64,000 bases of DNA. Source: Vicinamibacterales bacterium (lineage in GTDB: Bacteria > Acidobacteriota > Vicinamibacteria > Vicinamibacterales > Fen-181). Position 1 is the stretch's first letter, and every line of letters starts with the position of its first letter. This document shows positions 44,538 to 52,749 of the stretch, one piece after another. Below the pieces are notes generated by a model. The model was not told the origin of the DNA and made no database searches. It worked only from the letters and a program-made list of their open reading frames with translations. The position numbers and the translations under genes are program-made. The stretch covers positions 186,001-250,000 of the forward strand of contig DASXVO010000059.1 in assembly GCA_036504215.1 (NCBI GenBank), given 5' to 3'.

Positions 44538-46145
44538 CTACCGTTCCGGGAACAGCACGCCGGGAGAGAGCTTGCCATCGGGGTCGAGCGCGTGCTTCAC
44601 CGCGCGCATCTCGGCAATCCCCCGCTCTCCGTACAGCTCGCGGAGGAGGGCCTGCTTGATTGCGCTCCGGCCGACGCCGTGCTCGGAGAGCGGTGAGCCG
44701 CCGAGGGCGATGACGGCGCGGCCGAAGTCGAGGATGGCCTCCTGGCCGGACGTGACATCCGCGAGCGAACGCGGGATGACATTCGGGTGCACGTTGCCGT
44801 CCGAGACATGCCCCCAGATGGCGTAGTCGAGCCCTCGCGCCTCGTAACCATCCCGGTACACCTGCAGCATCTCGCCGAAGCGTTCGAACGGCACGATCAT
44901 GTCGGCAGCCGTCTTCTGAATGCCAGGGTCCACCTGCTGCTTGGCCACCGACACGCGGTACTTGACCGCCTCGGGCGCCGCCTCGCGAAAGGCGAACAAC
45001 TGCGCGGCGCGCGCGCGGTCGCCTGGGACGGCAACTTCGACGTGATCGAGCACGCCTGCCTCATCGAGCATCCGGCAGAAACGGCCGAGCGGGGTATCGG
45101 ACGCCCCCTCGTCCAGAGCCGACGCAATCTGATCGAACGCCTCCTCGCCGGTGGCCGCGGGCGGCAATTCGACCTGGATTAGCATCGCGACGGAGGTGTC
45201 GTCGGGCAGCGCAATCCCGTTCTTGGCGTCGCTGCCATCGGCGTGCAGCATCGCGAGGCACCGGCGATCGAGCATCTCGATGGCCGACACGTCGAGCCCC
45301 TTCGGGTCCTGGCTGCCCCACGTCAGCTTCGACTGCTGCCGCAGCCTGCCGACCACGCGGAGGGCGAGCGCCTCGTCCGGGAACGGCACGAGCGCCAGGC
45401 AGGCGCCGGGCGCGGGCGTGACGATCCCGAGGGTCGCTTCGACAATCACGCCGAGCGTGCCTTCCGAGCCGATGAACAGATCGATCAGGTCCATGCCCGG
45501 CTGCGCGAAGTACCCGGCCGATCGCTTCGGAACGTCCGGCATCACGTACGTCGGCACCGGGACACGAAGCACACCGCGCGACGTTTCGATCTCGAAGATC
45601 CCGTTGCGGCTCGCAAACACCCGACCGCGTTCGATGTCGAGAACCTCGCCGCACGCGAGCACCACCGTCAACGCCTTCACCCAGTTCCGCGTGCTGCCGT
45701 ACTTGAACGTGGCGGCGCCAGAGGCATTCGTGGCAATCGTCCCGCCCACGAAGGCGCCGTCGTAGGTTGGCGCGGGCGGGTAGTAGCGACCCTGCGCGGT
45801 CAGCGTCTCCTTGAGCGTCACGAGCGGCAGGCCCGGCTGCACGCGGGCGACCTCGTCCCCGATCTCGATGATGGCCGCCATCTTCGCGGTGCTCAGCACC
45901 ACCTCGCCCCGCGGCGTGGCGCCGCCCGTCACCGACGACTGAGCCCCGATTGGCAGCACGCGAGGGTGGTCGCGAACCACGGCCGCCACCTCGCCCTCGC
46001 TCCGCGGCACGACGACGCCGGCGGCGACTCCGCCCGGATAGTGCGCCGCGTCCTCCAAATACGACTGCAGCGTGGAGGCGTCGGAATCGACCGGCGGTGA
46101 CGAGACAGGACCACGGGGGGCGCGCGCAGCGATACGATGCGACAT
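44538..46145 (-). CDS. GlcD-type FAD-binding oxidase/dehydrogenase
   Basis: The 535-residue flavoenzyme has the PCMH FAD domain (VVVPRSEGEVAAVVRDH, VLPIGAQSSVTGGATP, PTYDGAFVGGTIATNASGAATFKYGSTRNWV) and the C-terminal oxidase domain (DYAIWGHVSDGNVHPNVIPRS, GGSPLSEHGVGRSAIKQALL). These match glycolate and D-lactate dehydrogenases of the FAD-linked oxidase C family, which hand electrons to the quinone pool or a partner. No iron-sulfur partner is nearby. ATG 46145 lies eight bases after a TATCAT -10 box, suggesting a leaderless start. Substrate not determined. Confidence 0.85.
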   Translation of the reverse strand: MSHRIAARAPRGPVSSPPVDSDASTLQSYLEDAAHYPGGVAAGVVVPRSEGEVAAVVRDHPRVLPIGAQSSVTGGATPRGEVVLSTAKMAAIIEIGDEVARVQPGLPLVTLKETLTAQGRYYPPAPTYDGAFVGGTIATNASGAATFKYGSTRNWVKALTVVLACGEVLDIERGRVFASRNGIFEIETSRGVLRVPVPTYVMPDVPKRSAGYFAQPGMDLIDLFIGSEGTLGVIVEATLGIVTPAPGACLALVPFPDEALALRVVGRLRQQSKLTWGSQDPKGLDVSAIEMLDRRCLAMLHADGSDAKNGIALPDDTSVAMLIQVELPPAATGEEAFDQIASALDEGASDTPLGRFCRMLDEAGVLDHVEVAVPGDRARAAQLFAFREAAPEAVKYRVSVAKQQVDPGIQKTAADMIVPFERFGEMLQVYRDGYEARGLDYAIWGHVSDGNVHPNVIPRSLADVTSGQEAILDFGRAVIALGGSPLSEHGVGRSAIKQALLRELYGERGIAEMRAVKHALDPDGKLSPGVLFPER

Positions 46146-46152
46146 ACGAAGG

Positions 46153-46159
46153 TATGATA
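46153..46159. promoter_or_regulatory. Overlapping divergent -10 boxes
   Basis: The seven bases TATGATA read TATGAT (46153-46158) towards the rhodanese-like gene and TATCAT (46159-46154) towards the FAD oxidase. Both sit at plausible -10 distance, so RNA polymerase could fire in only one direction at a time. Confidence 0.4.
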
Positions 46160-46180
46160 ACGTCCACTTGGGAGTTTGTG

Positions 46181-46600
46181 ATGACACCATTGTTCAGATA
46201 CCTGGCCGCGTTCGCCCTGTTCGCGGTGCCCGCGATGGCGGCCGGACAGACGCCCGCGGCGCCGGACCTGTCCGCGGCGCCCCGGATCACGCTGGAAGAG
46301 TTCAAGAAGATCCACGACGCCAACGCCGTCCTCGTCGTGGACGTGCGCGACGCCGAGTCGTTCGCGCAGGGACACATTCCGGGCGCCATCCTCGTGCCGC
46401 TCGCGCAGGTGACGCAGCAGTTGAAGCAACTGAAGGCGTCGCCGAAGCCCATCGTGACCTACTGTGCTTGACCGGAGGAACACACGAGCGCCCGTGCGGC
46501 GCTGGATCTCGCGTCGGCCGGTATCAGGAACGTGAAGGCATTGAAGGGCGGATGGAACGAGTGGGTCGGGAAGGGGAATCCGGTGGAGAAAGGGAAGTAG
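46181..46600 (+). CDS. Secreted rhodanese-like protein with in-frame TGA (candidate selenoprotein)
   Basis: ATG 46181 follows GGAG (46171-46174) and starts a signal peptide (FRYLAAFALFAVPAMAAGQ). The rhodanese fold follows: ITLEEFKKIHDANAVLVVDVRD, FAQGHIPGAILVPL. At codon 97 (46469-46471) there is a TGA, after which the same frame continues with clear rhodanese sequence to TAG 46598-46600, including GIRNVKALKGGWNEWV. With TGA as selenocysteine the active loop reads TYCAUPEEHTSARAALDL; relatives as I know them have CACP or CSCP there, so U replaces a Cys. A SECIS-like hairpin follows. The other reading is a nonsense mutation giving a 96-residue remnant. Full length is 139 residues, likely periplasmic sulfur transfer or redox. 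Confidence 0.7.
46469..46522 (+). promoter_or_regulatory. SECIS-like hairpin directly after the in-frame TGA
   Basis: A perfect 6-bp stem AGCGCC (46487-46492) with GGCGCT (46498-46503) closes a CGUGC loop whose G lies 23 bases after the TGA, within the usual bacterial range of about 16-37. An outer 5-bp helix ACCGG (46471-46475) with CCGGT (46518-46522) starts at the A of the TGA. The fold was judged by eye only. Confidence 0.45.
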
Positions 46601-46614
46601 CGACGCCGACAGCC

Positions 46615-46746
46615 ATGACCGATGACAAGACGGGCGCGCAGGCTGAACCGCCGCCCCGAAGCCGAACGGGTACCTACGTCGCCGTCCTCGTCGTCGAGGG
46701 GTTGGTGGTGGCCGTGCTCTGGGCCTTCGGGCGGTACTTCTCATGA
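46615..46746 (+). CDS. Tiny single-helix membrane protein
   Basis: The 43-residue product MTDDKTGAQAEPPPRS... has one membrane helix (YVAVLVVEGLVVAVLWAFGRYF) and a polar N-terminus. It starts 14 bases after the TAG of the rhodanese-like gene and reads in a different frame. Such short helix proteins often precede Na+/solute symporters as in this case (46886), and may be an accessory. Coding is supported by the clean hydrophobic pattern only. Confidence 0.55.
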   Translation: MTDDKTGAQAEPPPRSRTGTYVAVLVVEGLVVAVLWAFGRYFS

Positions 46747-46875
46747 GCACGGGCGGGACGCCCGTCCCACTCTGACCATGAATTCAGTGGCGCGGGCGTG
46801 GCGCGGGCTGGCAGCGTCTCGAGTGGCGCGGGCTGGCGGCGTCTCGAGTGGCGCGGGCGTCCCGCCCGCGTCGTG
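46747..46875. repeat. GC-rich repeat block (GTGGCGCGGGC, GGCGTCTCGA)
   Basis: Direct copies of GGCAGCGTCTCGAGTGGCGC (46809-46828) recur one base different at 46836-46855, and GCGGGCGTCCCGCCCGC at 46853-46869 is a near-palindrome whose halves echo GGGCGGGACGCCCGTCCC at 46753. This may be another mobile or intergenic palindrome family. Confidence 0.5.
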
Positions 46876-46885
46876 AGTCGATTCC

Positions 46886-48598
46886 ATGCACATTGTCGAC
46901 TGGCTGGTCATCGCGGTGTACCTCGTCTGGATCGTCTATGACGGTCTGAAGCGCACGCGCTCGGCCAACGAGATCGACGGCTACCTGCTGGCCAAGCGAA
47001 GCCTGCCTTGGTGGGCGGTCGGCCTGTCGGTGATGGCCACGCAACTGAGCGCCATCACGCTCGTCGGGACCACCGGGCAGGGCTACGCCGACGGCATGCG
47101 CTTCGTGCAGTTCTACTTCGGCCTGCCCATCGCGATGGTGATCCTCTCCCTCACCGTCGTCCCCTTCTTCAATCGGGCGCGTGTCTACACCGCGTACGAG
47201 TATCTGGAGCAGCGTTTCGACGCGAAGACGCGGGGCCTGGCGACGCTGCTGTTCCTGGGCGGGCGCAGCCTGTCGTGCGGCGTGATCATCGCGGCGCCGG
47301 CCGTCATCCTGTCGGTCGTGCTCGGATGGAATCTGACGCTCACCGTGCTGGCCATCGGCATCCCGACCGCCACCTATACGATGTTCGGCGGCGTGCAGGC
47401 GGTCGCGTGGACCGATGTGAAGCAGATGGTGGTGGTCGTGGCGGCGGTCCTCTGTGCAGTCGTCGCGCTCGTGTTCGGCCTCCCGCGGGAGGTGGGCCTG
47501 GGTGACGCGCTGCACATCGCCGGCGCGGTCGGCCGCCTCCAGACGCTCGACTTCTCGCTGAACCCCGCCGAGAAGTACACCGTCTGGTCGGGCACCCTTG
47601 CCGGCCTGTTCCTGATGCTGTCGTACTTCGGCTGCGATCAGAGCCAGGTCCAACGCTACCTGACCGCGAAATCGATCGACGAGGGACGCAGTTCGTTGAT
47701 GATCAGCGCCTTCGTGAAGATCCCGTTCCAGGCGCTCATTCTGCTGACCGGCGTGCTCGTGTTCGCCTTCTACCTGTTCACTCAGCCGCCGATGCTCTTC
47801 AACCCGGTCTATCAATCCCGGGTGGCGTCGAGCGACCGGGCGGGTGAGTACCGCGCGCTCGAGCAGGACTTCAATTCGACGTTCGAACGACGGCGCCAGG
47901 CGGCGCTCGCCTTCGCAGCCTCGAGACGGTCGGGAAACACACCCGCCGCCGATGCGGCCCGCGCGGCGTTCACCGCCGCCAACGCCAGTTTGACGGCGAC
48001 GCGGGCCCAGGCAACGACGCTCGTGCGGCAGGTGACGGGCGACTCAATCTACAACGACGTGAACTACGTGTTCCCGACGTTCGTGACGACGCGCCTGCCC
48101 ATCGGACTCGTCGGGCTGGTGATTGCCGCGATCTTCGCGGCCGCGATGTCCGCGTCCGCCGGCGAGATGAACGCGCTCGCGACGTCGACCGTGATTGACA
48201 TCTACCGCCGCCACATCCGCAAGCGGGCGCCAGATGCCCACTACCTGCTCGTCTCGAAGCTGGCCACCGGCGTCTGGGGGCTGACCGCCTGCGTGTTCGC
48301 GCTCTACGCCGCCCGCGCCGGGTCGCTCATCGAAGTGGTGAACAAGGTGGGGTCGCTGTTCTACGGCACGCTGCTTGGCGCATTCGCGCTGGCGATCGGC
48401 ACACGGCGCGCGACCGGCACTGGCGCCTTCGTCGGCATGCTCGCCGGCTTCGCGACGGTCCTCTGGGCCGCCCGCTACTCCAACATCTCCTACCTCTGGT
48501 ACAACGTCGTCGGCGCGGTCGTCGTGGTGGTCGTCGGCCTCCTGGTGAGTGCGGCGCAAGGAACTCAACCGCGCCCCGCGGTCGGGAGTCAGAACTGA
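46886..48598 (+). CDS. Sodium:solute symporter (SSS family)
   Basis: The 570-residue transporter has about 13 membrane helices and SSS features: [36 protein letters not shown] and [35 protein letters not shown]. Between helices 8 and 9 (about residues 310-385) is an Ala-rich, charged helical loop of some 75 residues ([18 protein letters not shown]), longer than in PutP. It imports a solute with Na+; the solute (sugar, amino acid or carboxylate) is not predictable. ATG 46886 follows the repeat block without an obvious promoter. Confidence 0.9.
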   Translation: MHIVDWLVIAVYLVWIVYDGLKRTRSANEIDGYLLAKRSLPWWAVGLSVMATQLSAITLVGTTGQGYADGMRFVQFYFGLPIAMVILSLTVVPFFNRARVYTAYEYLEQRFDAKTRGLATLLFLGGRSLSCGVIIAAPAVILSVVLGWNLTLTVLAIGIPTATYTMFGGVQAVAWTDVKQMVVVVAAVLCAVVALVFGLPREVGLGDALHIAGAVGRLQTLDFSLNPAEKYTVWSGTLAGLFLMLSYFGCDQSQVQRYLTAKSIDEGRSSLMISAFVKIPFQALILLTGVLVFAFYLFTQPPMLFNPVYQSRVASSDRAGEYRALEQDFNSTFERRRQAALAFAASRRSGNTPAADAARAAFTAANASLTATRAQATTLVRQVTGDSIYNDVNYVFPTFVTTRLPIGLVGLVIAAIFAAAMSASAGEMNALATSTVIDIYRRHIRKRAPDAHYLLVSKLATGVWGLTACVFALYAARAGSLIEVVNKVGSLFYGTLLGAFALAIGTRRATGTGAFVGMLAGFATVLWAARYSNISYLWYNVVGAVVVVVVGLLVSAAQGTQPRPAVGSQN

Positions 48599-48613
48599 CA
48601 GGATGGTGCACCG

Positions 48614-48976
48614 ATGAAGGACTTCGCCGTGTTTCTGACGTTTGCCGCGCTGCTCGTCGTCCCGCTCGCGCTCTTCGCGCAGTCGCCAGGAGGGGGCGCC
48701 AGCCCGTCCGAGAAGGACAAGGCCGCCGCCGTGGAGCGCGCCCGAACGTTCCTGAGCAAGAAACTCGAAGTTCCCGTCGAGCGGCTGACGCTCGACTCCG
48801 CAACCGCCGCCACGTGGCCAGACGCCAGTCTCGGCTGCCCTGAGAAGGACCGCATGTTCGCCCAGGTCCTCACGAACGGATTCAAGGTTCTATTCAAGGC
48901 CGATGGGAAGACCCACGAAGTCCGCGTGGCAGGGAAGCGGGTGGTGAGTTGTGAGCGGACAGCACAGAGCACGTAG
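48614..48976 (+). CDS. Small secreted protein of unknown function
   Basis: The 120-residue protein has a signal peptide (FAVFLTFAALLVVPLALFAQ), a helical part (AAAVERARTFLSKKL) and a beta-rich end with WPDASLGCPEKDRMFAQVLTNGFKVLF and VRVAGKRVVSCER. Two Cys residues could form a disulfide. The WPD.SLGCP motif recurs in small exported proteins of Acidobacteriota and Cyanobacteria, without a known role. It follows the symporter by 15 bases. The last codons run into a GCACGTAGCAC repeat. Confidence 0.65.
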   Translation: MKDFAVFLTFAALLVVPLALFAQSPGGGASPSEKDKAAAVERARTFLSKKLEVPVERLTLDSATAATWPDASLGCPEKDRMFAQVLTNGFKVLFKADGKTHEVRVAGKRVVSCERTAQST

Positions 48977-48990
48977 CACGTAGCACCTTT
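48962..48990 (-). repeat. GTAGCAC word repeat (reverse of 8491-8521)
   Basis: GCACGTAGCACGTAGCACC follows or overlaps the stop of the small secreted protein and is the reverse complement of the words after the decarboxylase at 8491. The TAG in the repeat is the stop codon. Confidence 0.5.
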
Positions 48991-49031
48991 CTCTGCACTT
49001 CCATATCCCCGACCTCTTCAGTCCTAGATGT

Positions 49032-49051
49032 GTTATATTGGAGACCATAAC
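49032..49051 (+). promoter_or_regulatory. suf promoter with GTTAT-N10-ATAAC palindrome
   Basis: TATATT (49034-49039) is the best -10 box in the gap before sufB, giving a leader of about 105 bases. It lies inside a perfect inverted repeat GTTAT (49032-49036) and ATAAC (49047-49051). Such a site over the -10 suits a repressor, possibly an Rrf2/SufR-like iron-sulfur sensor, but no regulator gene is near. Confidence 0.4.
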
Positions 49052-49151
49052 GGTCGGATTGACTGACGCTGACCGGGAGCCGGCCCCCAATTCCGGTCAG
49101 CCTTCATCGAGTCGGGGCGGTTCGAGAGCCGCCTGGCGGTCGAGGGATCTG

Positions 49152-50597
49152 ATGAGCACCGCGACGCGGACCATCGAGGAGTTGGCTACCCAGGACTACA
49201 AATACGGGTTCGTGACCGACGTCGAGGCGGACACGATGCCCCGCGGTCTGAACGAGGACGTCATCCGGCAGATTTCCAGCCTGAAAGGCGAGCCGCGGTG
49301 GCTCCTCGACTGGCGGTTAAAGTCCTATCGCACCTGGCTGACGCTCGCGGATCCCGACTGGGCCAACGTCAAATACGATCCGATCGACTACCAGGACATC
49401 ATCTACTACTCGGCACCCAGGCGGAAGAAGGCGCTGCAGAGTCTCGACGAGTTCGATCCCGAGATCCGCCGGACGTTCGAGAAGCTCGGCATTCCGGTCG
49501 AAGAACAGAAGGCGCTTGCCGGCGTCGCGGTCGATGCGGTGTTCGACAGCGTGTCGGTGGCCACGACCTTCAAGGGCAAACTGGCCGAACTCGGCATCAT
49601 CTTCTGCTCGTTTTCCGAAGCCGTTCGCGAGCATCCCGACCTGGTTCGCCAGTACCTCGGATCGGTCGTGCCGCACTCCGACAACTTCTATGCAGCCCTG
49701 AACTCCGCGGTCTTCAGCGACGGCTCGTTCTGCTACGTGCCCAAGGGCGTCCGGTGCCCGATGGAGTTGTCGACGTACTTCCGCATCAACGCGCAGAACA
49801 CGGGACAGTTCGAGCGGACGTTGATCATCGCGGACGAAGGCGCGCACGTCAGCTACCTCGAAGGCTGCACGGCGCCGATGCGGGACGAGAACCAGTTGCA
49901 CGCGGCCGTTGTCGAGCTGGTCGCACTCGACAACTCCACCATCAAGTACTCGACCGTGCAGAACTGGTACCCCGGCGACAAGAACGGGAAGGGCGGCATC
50001 TACAACTTCGTGACCAAACGCGGCCATTGCCGCGGCGCGAACTCGAAGATCACCTGGACGCAGGTGGAGACGGGCTCGGCGATCACGTGGAAGTACCCGA
50101 GCTGCATCCTGCAAGGCGACAACTCGGTGGGCGAGTTCTACTCGGTCGCCGTGACGAACAACTACCAGCAGGCCGACACCGGCACGAAGATGATCCATCT
50201 CGGGAAGAACACCCGCAGCACGATCGTCTCGAAAGGGATCTCGGCCGGCCACGGACAGAACACGTACCGCGGCATGGTGAAGATCGCCAGGAACGCCGCC
50301 AACGCGCGCAACTACTCGCAGTGCGACTCGCTCCTGATCGGCGACCTCTGCGGCGCGCACACGTTCCCCTACATCGAGATCAAGAACACCTCGTCTCAGA
50401 TGGAGCACGAAGCGTCCACGTCGAAGATCGGCGAAGACCAGATTTTCTACTGCCGCCAGCGCGGCCTCTCGACCGAGGACGCGGTGAACATGATCGTGAG
50501 CGGGTTCTGCAAGGAGGTCTTCCGCGAGCTGCCGATGGAGTTCGCCGTCGAGGCGCAGAAGCTGCTCGGGGTGAGCCTCGAAGGGTCGGTGGGATAG
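49152..50597 (+). CDS. sufB: Fe-S cluster assembly scaffold SufB
   Basis: The 481-residue SufB is the scaffold core of SufBC2D. Family blocks are [69 protein letters not shown], and [15 protein letters not shown] with AEASTSK-like [21 protein letters not shown]; the conserved Cys in CRQRG is the cluster or sulfur ligand. ATG 49152 matches the family N-terminus ([12 protein letters not shown]); a longer TTG-initiated frame is less likely. It leads the operon sufBCDSU-sufT. Confidence 0.96.
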   Translation: MSTATRTIEELATQDYKYGFVTDVEADTMPRGLNEDVIRQISSLKGEPRWLLDWRLKSYRTWLTLADPDWANVKYDPIDYQDIIYYSAPRRKKALQSLDEFDPEIRRTFEKLGIPVEEQKALAGVAVDAVFDSVSVATTFKGKLAELGIIFCSFSEAVREHPDLVRQYLGSVVPHSDNFYAALNSAVFSDGSFCYVPKGVRCPMELSTYFRINAQNTGQFERTLIIADEGAHVSYLEGCTAPMRDENQLHAAVVELVALDNSTIKYSTVQNWYPGDKNGKGGIYNFVTKRGHCRGANSKITWTQVETGSAITWKYPSCILQGDNSVGEFYSVAVTNNYQQADTGTKMIHLGKNTRSTIVSKGISAGHGQNTYRGMVKIARNAANARNYSQCDSLLIGDLCGAHTFPYIEIKNTSSQMEHEASTSKIGEDQIFYCRQRGLSTEDAVNMIVSGFCKEVFRELPMEFAVEAQKLLGVSLEGSVG

Positions 50598-50599
50598 AG

Positions 50600-50645
50600 A
50601 GGCGGGTAGGCGGACAGGCGGCGAGCCGGACAGGCGACGAGGCGG
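50600..50645 (+). repeat. GGCGGACAGGCGG word repeat between sufB and sufC
   Basis: The gap consists of GAGGCGGGTAGGCGGACAGG-like words repeated about four times with changes, ending in GGCGGCAAGGAG, which serves as the ribosome binding site of sufC. Confidence 0.5.
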
Positions 50646-50651
50646 CAAGGA

Positions 50652-51413
50652 GTGGACAACGCGATGCTCGAAATCAAGAACCTCCATGCCCGGGTGGGCA
50701 ACAAGGAGATCCTCAAGGGGATCGACCTGACGTTGAAAGCGGGTGAAGTACACGCGGTCATGGGTCCCAACGGATCCGGGAAGAGCACGCTCGCCGGCGT
50801 CCTGGCCGGACGCGCCGAGTACGAAGTGACCGAGGGCTCGGTCCTCTACCAGGACAAGGACCTGCTGGGTCTCGCGCCGGAAGAACGGGCGCGTGAAGGG
50901 ATTTTCCTGGCGTTCCAGTATCCAGTGGAGATTCCGGGCGTCAACAATGCCTACTTCCTCAAGGCCGCGTTGAACGCCTTGCGCAGACACCGTGGCGAAA
51001 CCGAACTCGACGCGATCGAGTTCATGGCGCTCGTGCGCGCCAAGATGAAGTTGCTCGACATGGATCAGGCGCTCATGAGCCGGCCGGTGAACGACGGGTT
51101 TTCGGGTGGCGAGAAGAAGCGCAATGAAATCTTCCAGATGTCGGTTCTCGAACCGAAGCTGGCGATCCTCGACGAGACCGACTCGGGTCTCGACATCGAC
51201 GCGCTGAAGATCGTCGCCAACGGCGTCAACGCCCTTCGCAGCCCGGAGCGCTCCGCCATCGTCGTCACGCACTATCAGCGCCTGCTGGACTACATCGTCC
51301 CCGACTATGTGCACGTGCTGTCGGAAGGGCGAATCGTCCGATCGGGCGGCAGGGAACTGGCGCTCGAGCTCGAGGAGAAGGGCTACGGATGGCTGGAGGC
51401 GGCCCATGCCTGA
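50652..51413 (+). CDS. sufC: Fe-S cluster assembly ATPase SufC
   Basis: The 253-residue ABC-type ATPase has Walker A GPNGSGKSTLAGVLAG, the SufC-typical YQYPVE-like FQYPVEIPGV, signature FSGGEKKRNEI, Walker B LAILDETDSGLDIDAL and VTHYQRLL. It powers conformational change of SufBD. GTG 50652 follows AAGGAG; ATG 50664 is the alternative. Its stop overlaps sufD by eight bases. Confidence 0.96.
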   Translation: MDNAMLEIKNLHARVGNKEILKGIDLTLKAGEVHAVMGPNGSGKSTLAGVLAGRAEYEVTEGSVLYQDKDLLGLAPEERAREGIFLAFQYPVEIPGVNNAYFLKAALNALRRHRGETELDAIEFMALVRAKMKLLDMDQALMSRPVNDGFSGGEKKRNEIFQMSVLEPKLAILDETDSGLDIDALKIVANGVNALRSPERSAIVVTHYQRLLDYIVPDYVHVLSEGRIVRSGGRELALELEEKGYGWLEAAHA

Positions 51414-52749
51414 CGTCACGCTGAAGTCACCAACCGCGGCCGGGCACGTCGTGGCCCTATTCGAGCGCCTCGAAGGTCAACGCTCAGCCGAGCCGGCGTG
51501 GCTCCGCACGCGCCGTCGCAACGCGATGATCGCCTTCGAGCACCTGGGGTTCCCGACGACGCGCGACGAAGAGTGGCGGTTCACGAACATCAAGCCGATC
51601 GCCGGCGCGCGCTTCTCGCCGGCGCCGTCTGTGACGGCCGTCTCGAGTCAGGCGGCCGCGGGCTATCTGATTCCGGGCATCGATGGGTCCGTCCTCACGT
51701 TCGTGAACGGTCGGTTTGCGCCCGCGCTCTCCTCGCTGCGTCCCGGCGTCCGGCTCGGCAGCATGGCGGAGTTGCTGAGATCCGATGCGACGATACTGGA
51801 GCGTCACCTGGGGCGATACGCCTCCACCGCCGATCGCGCGTTCGTCGCGCTGAACACCGCCCTCTTCGAGGACGGCGCGGTGATCGACGTGGAGCCGGAT
51901 ACGGTCGTCGGCGCGCCCGTCCAGCTCGTCTTTCTCTCCGCCGACAACGGGACGCCGATCGCAAGCCATCCACGGGTGCTCATCGTAGCCGGCCGGAACA
52001 GCCAGGTTCGGGTGATCGAGTCGTTCGGTGGGGTGGACGGCGGCGCGCGGACGTTCACGAACGCCGTGACGGAGATCGTGACCGAGGCCGGCGCGGTCGT
52101 CGAGCACTACCGGCTGCAGCGCGAGCGCGACGAGTCGTTCCACATCGGCCACACGCAGTTCCAGCTCGGACGTTCGAGCAACTCGACCTCGCACGCCGTC
52201 TCGATCGGCGGACTCATCGCCCGCCACGAGGCGGTCGCCGTCCTGGCGGACGAAGGCGTGGAGTGCACGCTGAACGGGCTCTACCTCGCCGACGGGAGCC
52301 GGCTGGTGGACAACCACACCGAGATCGACCACGCCATGCCGCATGGCGGCAGCCACGAGCTGTACAAGGGCATCCTCGCCGGCCAGGCGCGCGCCGTCTT
52401 CAACGGTCGGATCCGGGTTCGACCCGATGCGCAGAAGACCGACGCGAAGCAGACGAACAAGACGCTCCTGTTGTCCGACGATGCGCAGATCAATACCAAG
52501 CCGCAGTTGGAGATCCTCGCCAACGACGTGAAGTGCACGCACGGCGCGACCGTCGGTCAATTGAGCGAGGATGCGATGTTCTACCTGCGGGCGCGCGGCA
52601 TTGGCGCCGATGAGGCCAGGGGCCTGTTGATCCGCGCCTTTGCGATCGACGTCGTCAACCGGATGTCGCTGGAGCCGGTGCGCGCAGAACTCGACCGCCT
52701 GCTCGCGTCGTGGCTGCCCGGCGCCCTGGCACGGGAGGTCGTCGCATGA
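51406..52749 (+). CDS. sufD: Fe-S cluster assembly protein SufD
   Basis: The 447-residue SufD pairs with SufB. It shows WLRTRRRNAMIAFEHLGFPTTRDEEWRFTNI, the family N-terminus, and in the beta-helix core HIGHTQFQLGRSSNSTSHAVSIGG, NGLYLADGSRLVDNHTEIDHAMPH and the end INTKPQLEILANDVKCTHGAT with the conserved KC(T/S)HG. The start ATG 51406 overlaps sufC by eight bases; the stop overlaps sufS by four (ATGA). Confidence 0.95.
   Translation: MPDVTLKSPTAAGHVVALFERLEGQRSAEPAWLRTRRRNAMIAFEHLGFPTTRDEEWRFTNIKPIAGARFSPAPSVTAVSSQAAAGYLIPGIDGSVLTFVNGRFAPALSSLRPGVRLGSMAELLRSDATILERHLGRYASTADRAFVALNTALFEDGAVIDVEPDTVVGAPVQLVFLSADNGTPIASHPRVLIVAGRNSQVRVIESFGGVDGGARTFTNAVTEIVTEAGAVVEHYRLQRERDESFHIGHTQFQLGRSSNSTSHAVSIGGLIARHEAVAVLADEGVECTLNGLYLADGSRLVDNHTEIDHAMPHGGSHELYKGILAGQARAVFNGRIRVRPDAQKTDAKQTNKTLLLSDDAQINTKPQLEILANDVKCTHGATVGQLSEDAMFYLRARGIGADEARGLLIRAFAIDVVNRMSLEPVRAELDRLLASWLPGALAREVVA

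Noticed and set aside
49038-49151. N-terminal extension of SufB from TTG
   Set aside because: Relatives start at [11 protein letters not shown]-like sequence; the extension lies over the promoter and has a Ser/Gly/Arg-rich composition.
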